Shown here: piece by piece, positions 45,278-54,273 of the stretch
Layout: the number at the start of each line of letters is the position of its first letter
Position numbering within the stretch: the stretch's first letter is position 1
Source of the DNA: Clostridia bacterium
Lineage (GTDB): Bacteria > Bacillota_A > Clostridia > Christensenellales > Aristaeellaceae
Assembly (NCBI GenBank): GCA_017517815.1
Contig: JAFWYA010000033.1
Location: forward strand, 76,484 to 140,483
Length of the DNA: 64,000 bases
Direction of reading: 5' to 3'
The notes under the pieces: model-generated
Seen by the model: the letters and a program-made list of their open reading frames with translations, nothing else
Told to the model about the DNA's origin: nothing
Database searches by the model: none
Position numbers and translations under genes: made by a program

Positions 45278-46402
45278 GTGGAACAAAAATGGGTGAGCAT
45301 TTGGGGCAATGCGGTCAGCGTTGCGGAAAACAGGCCGGAGCGGTATGCCAAAAACATCACCATCCGTTATCCCATCCGCATTCCGTTTGCAGGTCAGGCT
45401 GTGCGGCTGACGTTTGACAACTACTGCGGCACGGAGTCCATCACGCTTGACCGCACCACGCTGCTGCATGCGGGTGTGTTCCATCCCGTTACCTTCGGTG
45501 GGCAGGCTGCTGTGACCATTCCGGCAGGCGAGAACGTTGTCAGCGACCCAGTGGAAGTGCAGGTGGGCTGTGATGAAACGCTGTTTGTCAGCTTTTATCT
45601 GGCGGATTTTACGCTCATGCGCTCGGTGGTGTTCGCTACCGGCCCGTTGTCGGAAGGTGTATACGCCAACGGCGACGAAACGGAAAACGCTGCCATTGAC
45701 GTAAACACTTCGCGAAAGACCCATCTGTTCTATTTTCTCACCAATGTGTCGGTGCTCACGCAGCCCGAAAACAGGGCGCTTGTCTGCTATGGCGATTCCA
45801 TCACGGCACAGAACTGGCCGGATGATCTGGCTGTGCGCTGCGCCCGGGAGGGCTGGAGGCATACGTCCATCGTGCGCCGGGCAACCAGCGGATCACGCAT
45901 CCTGCGCGAGTATCACTGCCTGATCTATGAATCCTACGGGCTGATGGGCAGCCGCCGCTTCCACCATGAGGTGCCTACCGATGGCGCGGATGCAGTGCTG
46001 ATTCAGCAGGGTATCAACGACATCATCCACCCCGTGGGTGAGGCGGAAAACATCTTCCGCCCCATGAGCGATCTGCCGACGGTGGAGGAGCTGATCGAAG
46101 GGCTCAAAACCTACATCGCACAGGCACGCAGCTACGGCTACCGGGTGTATGTGGGTACGCTGCTGCCCATGGGCGGCTGGCGTACCGATGCGCCGTTCAG
46201 GCAGGAGATGCGCCATCAATACAACGACTTCATCCGCACGACGGACCTGATCGACGGCTGTGTGGATTTTGACAGGGCTTTGCGCGACCCTGAGCGCCCT
46301 GACTGGTTCCTGCCGGAATATGATTCCGGCGATCATCTGCATCCCAGCAAGGCCGGGTATCAGCGCATGGCCATGGAGGTACCTGCGGAGCTTTTGAAGT
46401 GA
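45278..46402 (+). CDS. Cytoplasmic SGNH/GDSL carbohydrate esterase
   Basis: 374 residues with a GTG start after AAAGGAGAC; no signal peptide. The first 160 residues form a beta-sandwich-like domain (VRLTFDNYCGTESITLDRTTL). The SGNH part follows with ALVCYGDSITAQNWPDDLA (block I, catalytic serine), RRATSGSR (Gly block), LIQQGINDIIH (block III) and YDSGDHLHPSKAGYQRMAME (block V, Asp-His). This pattern matches esterases that deacetylate oligosaccharides. It opens the glycan locus and is followed by the radical-enzyme operon after a terminator. Confidence 0.88.
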   Translation: MEQKWVSIWGNAVSVAENRPERYAKNITIRYPIRIPFAGQAVRLTFDNYCGTESITLDRTTLLHAGVFHPVTFGGQAAVTIPAGENVVSDPVEVQVGCDETLFVSFYLADFTLMRSVVFATGPLSEGVYANGDETENAAIDVNTSRKTHLFYFLTNVSVLTQPENRALVCYGDSITAQNWPDDLAVRCAREGWRHTSIVRRATSGSRILREYHCLIYESYGLMGSRRFHHEVPTDGADAVLIQQGINDIIHPVGEAENIFRPMSDLPTVEELIEGLKTYIAQARSYGYRVYVGTLLPMGGWRTDAPFRQEMRHQYNDFIRTTDLIDGCVDFDRALRDPERPDWFLPEYDSGDHLHPSKAGYQRMAMEVPAELLK

Positions 46403-46410
46403 AATGAGAC

Positions 46411-46441
46411 ATCGGCGTTTGTAACGAAACGCCGATTTTTT
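46411..46441 (+). terminator. Terminator after the SGNH esterase gene
   Basis: A 10-bp perfect stem ATCGGCGTTT / AAACGCCGAT with a 6-base loop and T run. Confidence 0.9.
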
Positions 46442-46517
46442 CGTTGCTTTTTGAAGAAGGAGGAAAGCGACTGAACGACGTATTTTGTAAACAGCAATTT
46501 CTTCGCGAGGAAGCAAC

Positions 46518-47363
46518 ATGACGGGATCCATTTTTGATATTGAAGAGTTTGCTGTCTACGACGGCCCGGGCATGCGAACGGTGATCTTTCTGAAGGGCTG
46601 CCCGCTGCGCTGCCGCTGGTGTCATAACCCAGAGGGCTTACGCCCCGGGCCGCAGAGAATCACATCGCACAGCTTGTGCATACGCTGCGGCGCGTGCAGC
46701 AGAGTATGCCCTTCGCCGGATCAATGCATCGGCTGTGGCAGATGTATGGATATCTGTCCGGCGGAGGCCGTGCACATCGCTGGTGCGCCTGTAGAAGCGC
46801 AGGTTGTGGCAGACAAAGTGCTGGCCAATGCAAAGCTGCTGGCCATGAACGGCGGAGGCGTCACCTTTTCCGGCGGCGAACCGCTGATGCAGCCGGATTT
46901 TGTGCTGGAACTGTGCAGACTGTTGCCCAATTTACATAAATGCATCGAAACCTGCGGGTATGCCCCGGCAGATGTTTTTGACCGCGTGACAGGCGCGATG
47001 GACTACGTCATCATGGATGTGAAGCTGGTCGACAGCGCTGCGCATAAACGCTGGACAGGCGTTGACAATGACCGCGTCCTGCAAAACCTGCAGCGGCTGA
47101 AACAAAGCGGAAAGCCCTTCCGCATCCGCATTCCACTCATCCCGGACGTGAATGATTCGCCTGAAAACATGCGGGCGACGGCGCAGCTGATTGCCGGTGC
47201 GCCCGCGCTGGATCAGGTCGAACTGCTGCCCTATCACACCGCAGCCGGGGCCAAGTACCAAAGCGCTGGACTGCGCTATGATCCGGGTTTTCCCACCGAC
47301 AAAGCACCGCAGATTGATATACAGCCTTTTGAACAGCTCGGAATGGAGGTTCACGTATTATGA
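46518..47363 (+). CDS. Glycyl radical enzyme activase (radical SAM)
   Basis: 281 residues. It uses S-adenosylmethionine and an iron-sulphur cluster to place a radical on the glycine of its partner. The radical SAM motif is FLKGCPLRCRWCHNPEG (CxxxCxxC) near residue 28. An inserted two-cluster ferredoxin-like part follows, CIRCGACSRVCPSPDQCIGCGRCMDICP, as in activases of dehydratase and lyase types; plain PflA lacks it. VTFSGGEPLMQPDF and MDVKLVD are further family marks. It overlaps the radical enzyme gene by four bases. GAGGA precedes the ATG. Confidence 0.94.
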   Translation: MTGSIFDIEEFAVYDGPGMRTVIFLKGCPLRCRWCHNPEGLRPGPQRITSHSLCIRCGACSRVCPSPDQCIGCGRCMDICPAEAVHIAGAPVEAQVVADKVLANAKLLAMNGGGVTFSGGEPLMQPDFVLELCRLLPNLHKCIETCGYAPADVFDRVTGAMDYVIMDVKLVDSAAHKRWTGVDNDRVLQNLQRLKQSGKPFRIRIPLIPDVNDSPENMRATAQLIAGAPALDQVELLPYHTAAGAKYQSAGLRYDPGFPTDKAPQIDIQPFEQLGMEVHVL

Positions 47364-49330
47364 GTCGGATGGACGAACAGAGAGCCTTTTTGCAAAGTGG
47401 AGCACACCATGCCGACCGGCGTGAACTGACAACGCAGGAATGGCAGAAGATCAGCGCGGAAATACAAGCCCTCGATCTTTCACTGGACATGCGTGCAGCG
47501 CTGAGGCTGAAACGGTTTCTGGAAACAGAACGCGTGATCTGCCGCGGCGAGCGTATTCCTGCGTGGCGCACGCTGATTGCCTTCCCGGACATTTACGCTC
47601 AGGGCGAAAAGGAACGCCTGCAGCAGGGCTGCTATATTCATGAACAGGGCCGCGTGTGCAACATTTCCAGCGACTGGGCGGGCGTGCTGACGGGCGGACT
47701 GCTCTGCCGCAAGACCGGCGATACGGCGCGCGATTTGTGCATCGACGCGGTGCTTTCCTATGCTGACCGCTATGAAAATGCAGCGCTTTCCCGTGCGCTT
47801 CGTACAGGTGCGAGCAGCTATCCCGAAGCGCTGCAGATGATGCGCATTCTGCATTTCTGCCTGTGGGCCAGCAATGTCTATCACAATACCGTGGGCCGCT
47901 TCGACCAGTATATGTGGCCGTTTTTGAAGCGGGATCTTGACGCCGGACTTCTCACCATGGAAGATGCGCTGGAATGGACGGAGGAATTTTTCCTGTCCTT
48001 CAACCGCGACAGCGACCTGTACACCGGCATGCAGCAGGGCGATAACGGCCAGAGCCTGATGCTGGGCGGCGTGACGCGCGACGGTGCCTGTGCAGTCAAT
48101 CCTCTTACGGAAATCTGTCTCAAGGCCAGCCTGCACAACCGCTGTATTGACCCCAAGATCAATCTGCGCGTGGATCATGATACGCCGATGGAGCTGTTCC
48201 GTCTGGCAACGCAGCTCACCCGTCAGGGGCTGGGTTTCCCGCAGTACGCCAACGATGACGTGGTCATTCCCGGCCTGATCGCGCTGGGATATGCGCCTGA
48301 GGATGCGCGCGACTATACCGTGGCCGCCTGCTGGGAATTCATCATTCCCGGCGTCGGGATGGATATTCCCAACATTGGCGCGATGCCGCTGGCCAATGTG
48401 GTGAGCGACTGTGTGCAGACGCATCTGACTGCCTGTACCAGCTACGAAGCCTTCTTTGAAAAGGTGAAGGAAACCCTCTGCCTGCGCGCTCAGCAGATCG
48501 CCGACAGCGTGAAACCGCTGTGGATGGAGCCTGCCCCGTGGCAGAGCGTGCTGATGAGCGACTATACGCACGACGTAAGCGAAGGCGGCAGGTACAACAA
48601 CTACGGCATTCACGGCACAGGCTTCGGCGAGGCGGTCGATCAGCTGGCCGTTGTGCGCGAACTGGTATATGGCGGCAAGCTGGATGCAGAAGAACTGCTG
48701 CAGGCTGTGAGCACTGACTTTGCAAGCAATCCCGCCCTGCGTCGCAGGCTGCGCAGGGATGCGCCCAAGCTAGGACGCGACCCTGTGTGCGAGCAGATTG
48801 GCAATGAACTGCTGACCGCCTTTGCTGAAGCACTGCAGCCCTTGCGAAACGAGCGCGGCGGCATATTCCGCGCGGGTACCGGCAGCGCCATGTACTATCT
48901 GTGGCATGCGGATGAGCTGCCCACGCTTTGCAGCGGACACCTCAAGGGCGAACGTCTGCCGGCTAATTTTTCGCCATCCCTGCTTTTGAAGGACGCAGGT
49001 CCTCTGTCGGTCATTCGGGCCATGGCGCTGCCTGCTGTTGGCAAAGCCATCAACGGCGGCCCGCTCACGCTGGAACTGCATGACACGGTCTTCCGCAACG
49101 ACGAGGGCGCGGAAAAAGTAGCGCAATTGGTGCGCAGTTTCATTTTGCTGGGCGGTCATCAGCTGCAGCTCAACGCCGTCAGCCGTGAAACCCTGCAGGC
49201 CGCCATGGAAAACCCGCAGGAGCACCGCAGCCTCATCGTGCGCGTGTGGGGCTGGAGCGGTCATTTTGTGCAGCTGGACCGCGCCTATCAGGAGCAGATC
49301 CTGCAGCGCGTGAGCTATCAGAACCTGTAA
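47360..49330 (+). CDS. Short glycyl radical enzyme of unknown substrate
   Basis: 656 residues, shorter than the usual 750-850. The family block PQYANDDVVIPGLIALGY with EDARDYTVAACWEFIIPG (about residues 294-332) carries the thiyl cysteine as C-W-E. A C-x-E set is typical of dehydratases and C-X lyases; pyruvate formate lyase has two adjacent cysteines there. The glycyl radical loop near the end is RVWGWSGHFVQLD, with the R-V-x-G-[FWY]-x-G pattern intact. The activase gene overlaps it upstream. Three genes for arabinofuranosidases and an AlaX protein surround it, so the substrate may come from arabinosylated plant material. No microcompartment genes are present. Confidence 0.88.
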   Translation: MSRMDEQRAFLQSGAHHADRRELTTQEWQKISAEIQALDLSLDMRAALRLKRFLETERVICRGERIPAWRTLIAFPDIYAQGEKERLQQGCYIHEQGRVCNISSDWAGVLTGGLLCRKTGDTARDLCIDAVLSYADRYENAALSRALRTGASSYPEALQMMRILHFCLWASNVYHNTVGRFDQYMWPFLKRDLDAGLLTMEDALEWTEEFFLSFNRDSDLYTGMQQGDNGQSLMLGGVTRDGACAVNPLTEICLKASLHNRCIDPKINLRVDHDTPMELFRLATQLTRQGLGFPQYANDDVVIPGLIALGYAPEDARDYTVAACWEFIIPGVGMDIPNIGAMPLANVVSDCVQTHLTACTSYEAFFEKVKETLCLRAQQIADSVKPLWMEPAPWQSVLMSDYTHDVSEGGRYNNYGIHGTGFGEAVDQLAVVRELVYGGKLDAEELLQAVSTDFASNPALRRRLRRDAPKLGRDPVCEQIGNELLTAFAEALQPLRNERGGIFRAGTGSAMYYLWHADELPTLCSGHLKGERLPANFSPSLLLKDAGPLSVIRAMALPAVGKAINGGPLTLELHDTVFRNDEGAEKVAQLVRSFILLGGHQLQLNAVSRETLQAAMENPQEHRSLIVRVWGWSGHFVQLDRAYQEQILQRVSYQNL

Positions 49331-49342
49331 GGAGAGTCGCAT

Positions 49343-50998
49343 ATGGAAAAGTACAAAGTTGCATATCGGGCGGATGTGCCCGTAGGCGGTGTGCGCCTTA
49401 CCGGCGGCAGGCTGAAGCAGGCTTTTGACAACAATATCGCCTTTCTGAAGGGTTTCGATATCGACCGCATGCTGTACTGGTACCGTGTGCATGCCGGAAA
49501 ACCTGCACCCGGCGTGCCCTATGCAGCCCGTGATGGCCATTTTGAAAACAACCTCAAGGGCCAGACGGCCGGTGAGTTTATGATGGGCGCAGGCACAACG
49601 CTGCTGTGGCAGGAGGATGAACAGCTGCGAGGTACCATCCGTGCCCTGCTTGACGAGATCGAGGCGGATCAGGAGCCAGACGGTTTTCTGCTGCCCATCA
49701 CCCGCGAGGAATTCTGCACTCGCGAATATCCCAACTACACCCGTGCATGGGTCACCTTCGGCCTGCTGGATGCGGGATATGCCGGTGAAGAACGCGCTTT
49801 CAGGCTTGCGCGAGGCATGTCGGACTGCTTCAACCACAGCGAAGTGCTGCCCTATGTGAAGGACATGAACCTGGGTTTTCAGGGCATTCTGGCTCCGACA
49901 CGCGTGTATGATTCGCCCGTTGGCAAATGGGAAGACATTGAAGTCGCGCAGAAGCATTATCAGGAAACCTGGTGGCTGGAACAGCTCATCCGCAGGGATC
50001 ACAGGGCTATTTATGCACACCCGGGCAATCATCCGCATTCCACGCTGCTGACGGCGCTGGAGGGCTATCTGGATCTGTACCGTGCGACGGGTGATGAGCT
50101 GTATTACAAGGCCGTTGCCGCTGCGCTTGAAATGTATGAGGACAAGTGGCAGCATGTGGGCGGCGGCATTGCTATGTGCGAGGACGACCGCTATTATCCC
50201 GGCTGCCTGTGGCTGGATCCCGGGCACAATTACAACGAGCTGTGCTCCACCAACTTCTGGGTGCTGCTTAACCAGCGCATGCGCAGACTGGATCCTGACA
50301 ATGCGCACTATGCCGATGAAATTGAAAATTCGCTCTACAATGTGCTGCTGGGCGCACAGGTGGGCAGCGTGGGCTTCCATTACCTCAACTTTCTGGAACG
50401 CAGCAAGGACTGGCGCTATCTGGACCGTGCCACCTGCTGCGCCAGCCTTGGCACGCGCCTTTGCGGATTGCTTCCGCAGTTTCTGTATGCCTATACACCT
50501 GACGATGTGTATGTGGATTTGTACGCCTCCAGTGAGGCTGGTCTGCCAAACGGCGTATCGCTCGTATGCGAAAGCGGCCTGCCTGACGACGGCCATGTAA
50601 AGATCACCGTCACCGCTGCACACAAGCCCTTCCGCCTGCATCTGCGCATTCCGCGCTGGGCTGTGAAGGACGGTCAGTCGTACTATGAGGTGCATGAAAA
50701 TGTGCAGGCAGGGGACAGCTTTGCATTTGAACTGCCCATGCATTTCCGTGTGACGCGCTATACAGGCGGCGAACGTCTGCCGGATGTGGAACGCTACGCT
50801 CTGGAATACGGTCCTCTGCTGTATGCCGCCATGGGCGCGCCCGGCCCTGTGCGAGTGAAGTGGGATGTGGAAAAGCCGGACGAGTGGTTTGAAAAGAATG
50901 GCCGCAAGCTGCGCCTGCGCGGCGATGACATCCACGAATATTGGGCCTATGCCGATATCCATGACGAACCGTTCAGCGTATATCCCGTGGTGGAATGA
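49343..50998 (+). CDS. GH127-superfamily protein A (DUF1680-type)
   Basis: 551 residues, no signal peptide, start after GGAGAG. It is an (alpha/alpha)6-barrel type with a C-terminal beta domain. In characterised GH127 beta-L-arabinofuranosidase the zinc and nucleophile set is Glu, Cys and a Cys-Cys pair. Here NYNELCSTNFWVLL (about residue 300) gives E-x-C and RATCCASLGTRLCGLLPQFLY (about 365) gives the Cys-Cys pair. The usual CCPPN reads CCASL, so it is a divergent member and may have another bond specificity. It is third gene of the radical-enzyme operon, 12 bases after the radical-enzyme gene. Confidence 0.85.
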   Translation: MEKYKVAYRADVPVGGVRLTGGRLKQAFDNNIAFLKGFDIDRMLYWYRVHAGKPAPGVPYAARDGHFENNLKGQTAGEFMMGAGTTLLWQEDEQLRGTIRALLDEIEADQEPDGFLLPITREEFCTREYPNYTRAWVTFGLLDAGYAGEERAFRLARGMSDCFNHSEVLPYVKDMNLGFQGILAPTRVYDSPVGKWEDIEVAQKHYQETWWLEQLIRRDHRAIYAHPGNHPHSTLLTALEGYLDLYRATGDELYYKAVAAALEMYEDKWQHVGGGIAMCEDDRYYPGCLWLDPGHNYNELCSTNFWVLLNQRMRRLDPDNAHYADEIENSLYNVLLGAQVGSVGFHYLNFLERSKDWRYLDRATCCASLGTRLCGLLPQFLYAYTPDDVYVDLYASSEAGLPNGVSLVCESGLPDDGHVKITVTAAHKPFRLHLRIPRWAVKDGQSYYEVHENVQAGDSFAFELPMHFRVTRYTGGERLPDVERYALEYGPLLYAAMGAPGPVRVKWDVEKPDEWFEKNGRKLRLRGDDIHEYWAYADIHDEPFSVYPVVE

Positions 50999-51015
50999 CA
51001 GAAAGGAGCGCACAC

Positions 51016-52926
51016 ATGACGGCTGTGACGATCAGAGACGCATTTTGGGACAGGATCCGGGAAACGGTGCGCCTTGAGGGCATTCCGTACCAATGGAAAG
51101 CCCTGAACGATGAGGTTGAAAATGCCGTACCCAGCTACTGTATGCGCAATTTCCGTATCGCAGCCGGAAAGGAAAGCGGCTGTCACGGCGGTTTCATGTT
51201 TCAGGACAGTGATGTCGCCAAGTGGCTGGAGGGCGTAGCCTACACGCTTGAGTGGCATCCGGATCAAGAGCTGGAAGCAACGGCTGACAGCGCGATCGAC
51301 GCCATTGTGGCAGCACAGCAGCCGGATGGTTATCTGGATACTTTTTATATCATCAACGGGCTGGACAAACGCTGGACCAACCTGATGGACTGCCATGAGC
51401 TCTATGTCGCCGGTCACATGATCGAAGCAGCGGTGGCGTATTATCAGGCCACGGGCAAACGGAAACTGCTGGACGCCATGCTTCGCCTGGTGGAACACAT
51501 TCGCAGTGTGTTCGGCCCGGAAGAAGGCAAACTGAAGGGCTATCCCGGCCATCCTGTGATCGAAATGGCGCTTATGCGTCTGTATGAGATCACGCATGAT
51601 CCGGCACATCTGGAACTGGCGCGTTTTTTCATCGACCAGCGCGGACAGGAGCCGCTTTATTTTCCGATGGAGCGCCAAAAGAACGGAAACGGCTTCTACT
51701 GGGAAAACGGCGTGCTGGAATATGCCTACTATCAGGCGCACAAGCCCGTGCGCGAGCAAAAGGACGCGGTGGGGCATTCAGTGCGCGCGCTCTATCTGTA
51801 TTCGGGCATGGCGGACGTCGCCCGCGCAACCGGCGATAAAACACTGATGGAAGCCTGCGAGTGCCTGTTTGAGAGCATCACGCAGCGCCGCATGTACCTG
51901 ACCGGCGCGGTGGGCTCGTCGGAATACGGCGAAGCATTTACCTTTGACTATGATCTGCCCAACGACACCGTTTACGGTGAAACCTGCGCAAGCATTGCGC
52001 TGGTGTTTTTTGCCATGCGCATGCTGGCCATGAAGCCCGATGGCAGGTATGCCGATGTGATGGAACGCGCTTTGTATAACACAGTGCTCAGCGGCATGCA
52101 GCTGGATGGCCAAAAATTTTTCTACGTCAACCCGCTGGAAGTGCTGCCGGAGGCCTGCGCAAAGGATCAGCACAAGCGTCATGTGAAGGCGGAACGCCAG
52201 CCGTGGTTTGGCTGTGCCTGCTGCCCGCCCAACCTGATCCGGTTGGTGACGTCGCTTGAAAAGTATGTGGTTATGCAGGAAAAGAATTCGCTTTACATGC
52301 ACCTCTATATGGGTGGCGATATTTCTGCAAAGATGGGGGATGAGCCTGTCACGCTGCATGTACAGACCGGTTATCCGTGGAATGGCGGCGTGCACATCAG
52401 CCTGTCGGCCGAGCATGAAACGGCGTTTGATCTGGCGCTGCGCATTCCCGGCTGGTGTGCACAGTATACGCTGCATGTGAATGGCGAAATGGTTGAAATG
52501 CACGTTGAAAACGGGTATATTCATATCAATCGCTGCTGGAAAAACGGTGACAGCATCCAGCTGGCGCTGGACATGCCTGCCCGTGTGGTGCGTGCCAATC
52601 CGCGTGTATATGAAAACGCAGGCAAAGCAGCCGTGATGCGCGGCCCGCTGGTATACTGTCTGGAGGAACGGGACAACGGCGCCAATCTGCATCTGATACG
52701 GATGGGAACAAATCCGCAGTTTGCAACGCATTGGCAGCCGGAGCTGCTTGGCGGCGTGGTGACCATCACCGCGACCGGGCTGCGCGAAACCTGCGATGGC
52801 TGGGATGAAACCCTGTATGCATCCCAACGCGAGATTGGGGTTTGTCCGGCTGAACTGAAATGGATTCCCTATTATGCGTGGGCGAACCGCGGCGCAAACG
52901 AAATGCGCGTGTGGATCCGCACCTGA
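51016..52926 (+). CDS. GH127 beta-L-arabinofuranosidase (HypBA1-like)
   Basis: 636 residues. An ATG at 50995 overlaps the previous stop codon, but AAAGGAG lies inside that stretch and fits the ATG at 51016. The catalytic set matches HypBA1-type enzymes well: DTVYGETCASIALVFFAMRML (E-x-C, near residue 320) and WFGCACCPPNLIRLVTSLEKYV (Cys-Cys-Pro-Pro-Asn, near 400). MDCHELYVAGHMIEAAVAYY near 120 and GAVGSSEYGEAFTFDYDLPN near 300 are also typical. Known relatives release L-arabinose from beta-1,2-linked arabinofuranosides of hydroxyproline-rich plant proteins. Cytoplasmic, so it acts on imported oligosaccharides. Confidence 0.93.
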   Translation: MTAVTIRDAFWDRIRETVRLEGIPYQWKALNDEVENAVPSYCMRNFRIAAGKESGCHGGFMFQDSDVAKWLEGVAYTLEWHPDQELEATADSAIDAIVAAQQPDGYLDTFYIINGLDKRWTNLMDCHELYVAGHMIEAAVAYYQATGKRKLLDAMLRLVEHIRSVFGPEEGKLKGYPGHPVIEMALMRLYEITHDPAHLELARFFIDQRGQEPLYFPMERQKNGNGFYWENGVLEYAYYQAHKPVREQKDAVGHSVRALYLYSGMADVARATGDKTLMEACECLFESITQRRMYLTGAVGSSEYGEAFTFDYDLPNDTVYGETCASIALVFFAMRMLAMKPDGRYADVMERALYNTVLSGMQLDGQKFFYVNPLEVLPEACAKDQHKRHVKAERQPWFGCACCPPNLIRLVTSLEKYVVMQEKNSLYMHLYMGGDISAKMGDEPVTLHVQTGYPWNGGVHISLSAEHETAFDLALRIPGWCAQYTLHVNGEMVEMHVENGYIHINRCWKNGDSIQLALDMPARVVRANPRVYENAGKAAVMRGPLVYCLEERDNGANLHLIRMGTNPQFATHWQPELLGGVVTITATGLRETCDGWDETLYASQREIGVCPAELKWIPYYAWANRGANEMRVWIRT

Positions 52927-52944
52927 AATGACGGAGAGAGAACA

Positions 52945-54138
52945 ATGACAGAACGTCTGTATTATGACGATGCTTATCTGACGGAATTTGCCGCGCAGGT
53001 GATCGCCTGCTGTCCTAATGGAGAATATTTTGATGTGCTGCTGGATAGAAGTGCGTTTTATCCCACATCCGGCGGTCAGCCTTTTGATACAGGCATGCTG
53101 GGCGGTGCATGTGTGGTAGACGTGAATGTGACGGATGGCGACGTATGGCACACGGTGACGCAGCCACTGCAGGTGGGGGAAAGGGTACATGGCGCGATCG
53201 ACTGGGAACGCCGTTTTGACCACATGCAGCAGCATGCGGGCGACCACATGATCGCTGGGGCGCTGCACCGCATGCTGGGCGGCGTGACCATTGGGCTGCA
53301 TATCAGCAGCGATGTTTCCACCATCGACGTGGCTATGCCGGATGGCGCTACGCGCATTTCGAACGAGATGCTGCGCAGAATCGAACTGGACGTCAACGAG
53401 CATATTCAGCGTGATGTACCTGTGCGCTGCTGGTTCCCCTCTGATGAAGAACTGCAGGTGCTGCCCCTGCGCAAAAAACCGACGGTCAGCGAACATGTGC
53501 GCATCGTTGCCATCGGCGATGACGAAATGGTGGCCTGCGGCGGCACACATCCCTCCACGGCGGGACAGATCGGGCTGGTCAAGATCGTTTCTGTCACTCC
53601 GGCCAGAGGAAAAATGCGCGTGGCTTTTCTGGCGGGAAAACGTGCACTGATGGATTACTGCCAGTGCCATGCTGCAGCGCATACTGCGGCAGAACTGGTA
53701 TCCAGCAACGTGGAAAACCTGACCGCCAGCATAGAAATGCTGAAGGAAAAGCTGCACGCAGCCGAATATGAACTGGTAAGGCACAAGAAGGAACAGTTGC
53801 TTTCGCAGGCGCAGCGCATGATTGATGAGGCGGAAATACTTTCTGGTGGTACAAAGCTGGTTTACGGCTTTGTGGATGCCGACGGTATGCTGCTGCGGGA
53901 CTTTGTATCCAGACTGATCGAACAGCCCGGCGTGATCGCACTGATGGGTGCGGCCAATGGCGATCAGGCGATTTATGTATTCGGCCGTTCGGCTGATGTT
54001 GACGCAAACATGGGCACGCTGCTGCGCGACAGCGCCCGTCCGCTGGGCGGCAAAGGCGGCGGCAGACCGGACTTTGCTCAGGGCGGAGGATGCATGCAAA
54101 TCCTGGAGGCCGCCTGCAGGATGCTGCGGGAAGGCTGA
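52945..54138 (+). CDS. AlaX-type alanyl-tRNA editing protein (long form, DHHA1)
   Basis: 397 residues. It removes wrongly attached amino acids (usually Ser) from tRNA-Ala in trans. RSAFYPTSGGQPFDTG is the N-terminal block, HMQQHAGDHM the H-x3-H zinc motif, and MVACGGTHPSTAGQIG the CxxxH motif. A coiled stretch at about 255-300 leads to a DHHA1 domain with RPLGGKGGGRPDFAQGGG. This is the long AlaX form. It lies 18 bases after the GH127 gene and has a weak GGAGAG site, so it seems to be the last gene of the glycan operon, an odd place for a translation-quality gene. Confidence 0.92.
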   Translation: MTERLYYDDAYLTEFAAQVIACCPNGEYFDVLLDRSAFYPTSGGQPFDTGMLGGACVVDVNVTDGDVWHTVTQPLQVGERVHGAIDWERRFDHMQQHAGDHMIAGALHRMLGGVTIGLHISSDVSTIDVAMPDGATRISNEMLRRIELDVNEHIQRDVPVRCWFPSDEELQVLPLRKKPTVSEHVRIVAIGDDEMVACGGTHPSTAGQIGLVKIVSVTPARGKMRVAFLAGKRALMDYCQCHAAAHTAAELVSSNVENLTASIEMLKEKLHAAEYELVRHKKEQLLSQAQRMIDEAEILSGGTKLVYGFVDADGMLLRDFVSRLIEQPGVIALMGAANGDQAIYVFGRSADVDANMGTLLRDSARPLGGKGGGRPDFAQGGGCMQILEAACRMLREG

Positions 54139-54229
54139 TGAGACATGTGCGGTGCCGAAACTTGATGATGCAACAAAAATTCAACTTTTGAAATTGCTCA
54201 TATACAAGCCCCTCTGTGCAGAGGTGATG

Positions 54230-54268
54230 AAAAAACGACAGCCGGTCATTCGTCGGCTGTCGTTTTTT
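54230..54268. terminator. Bidirectional terminator at the meeting of the two glycan operons
   Basis: A stem of at least 13 bp, AAAAACGACAGCC / GGCTGTCGTTTTT, with T and A runs on both sides. The 90 bases before it show no gene. Confidence 0.9.
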
Positions 54269-54273
54269 ATGTT

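Noticed and set aside
46471..46521. Tiny CTG-started frame with AAGGAGG, overlapping the activase start
   Set aside because: A CTG start is rare and the frame has only 16 codons. It may be a leader, but the evidence is too thin to list as a gene.
47360..49330. Calling the radical enzyme pyruvate formate lyase or hydroxyproline dehydratase
   Set aside because: It has a single cysteine in a C-W-E block, where PFL has a Cys pair, and it is over 100 residues shorter than known hydroxyproline dehydratases.
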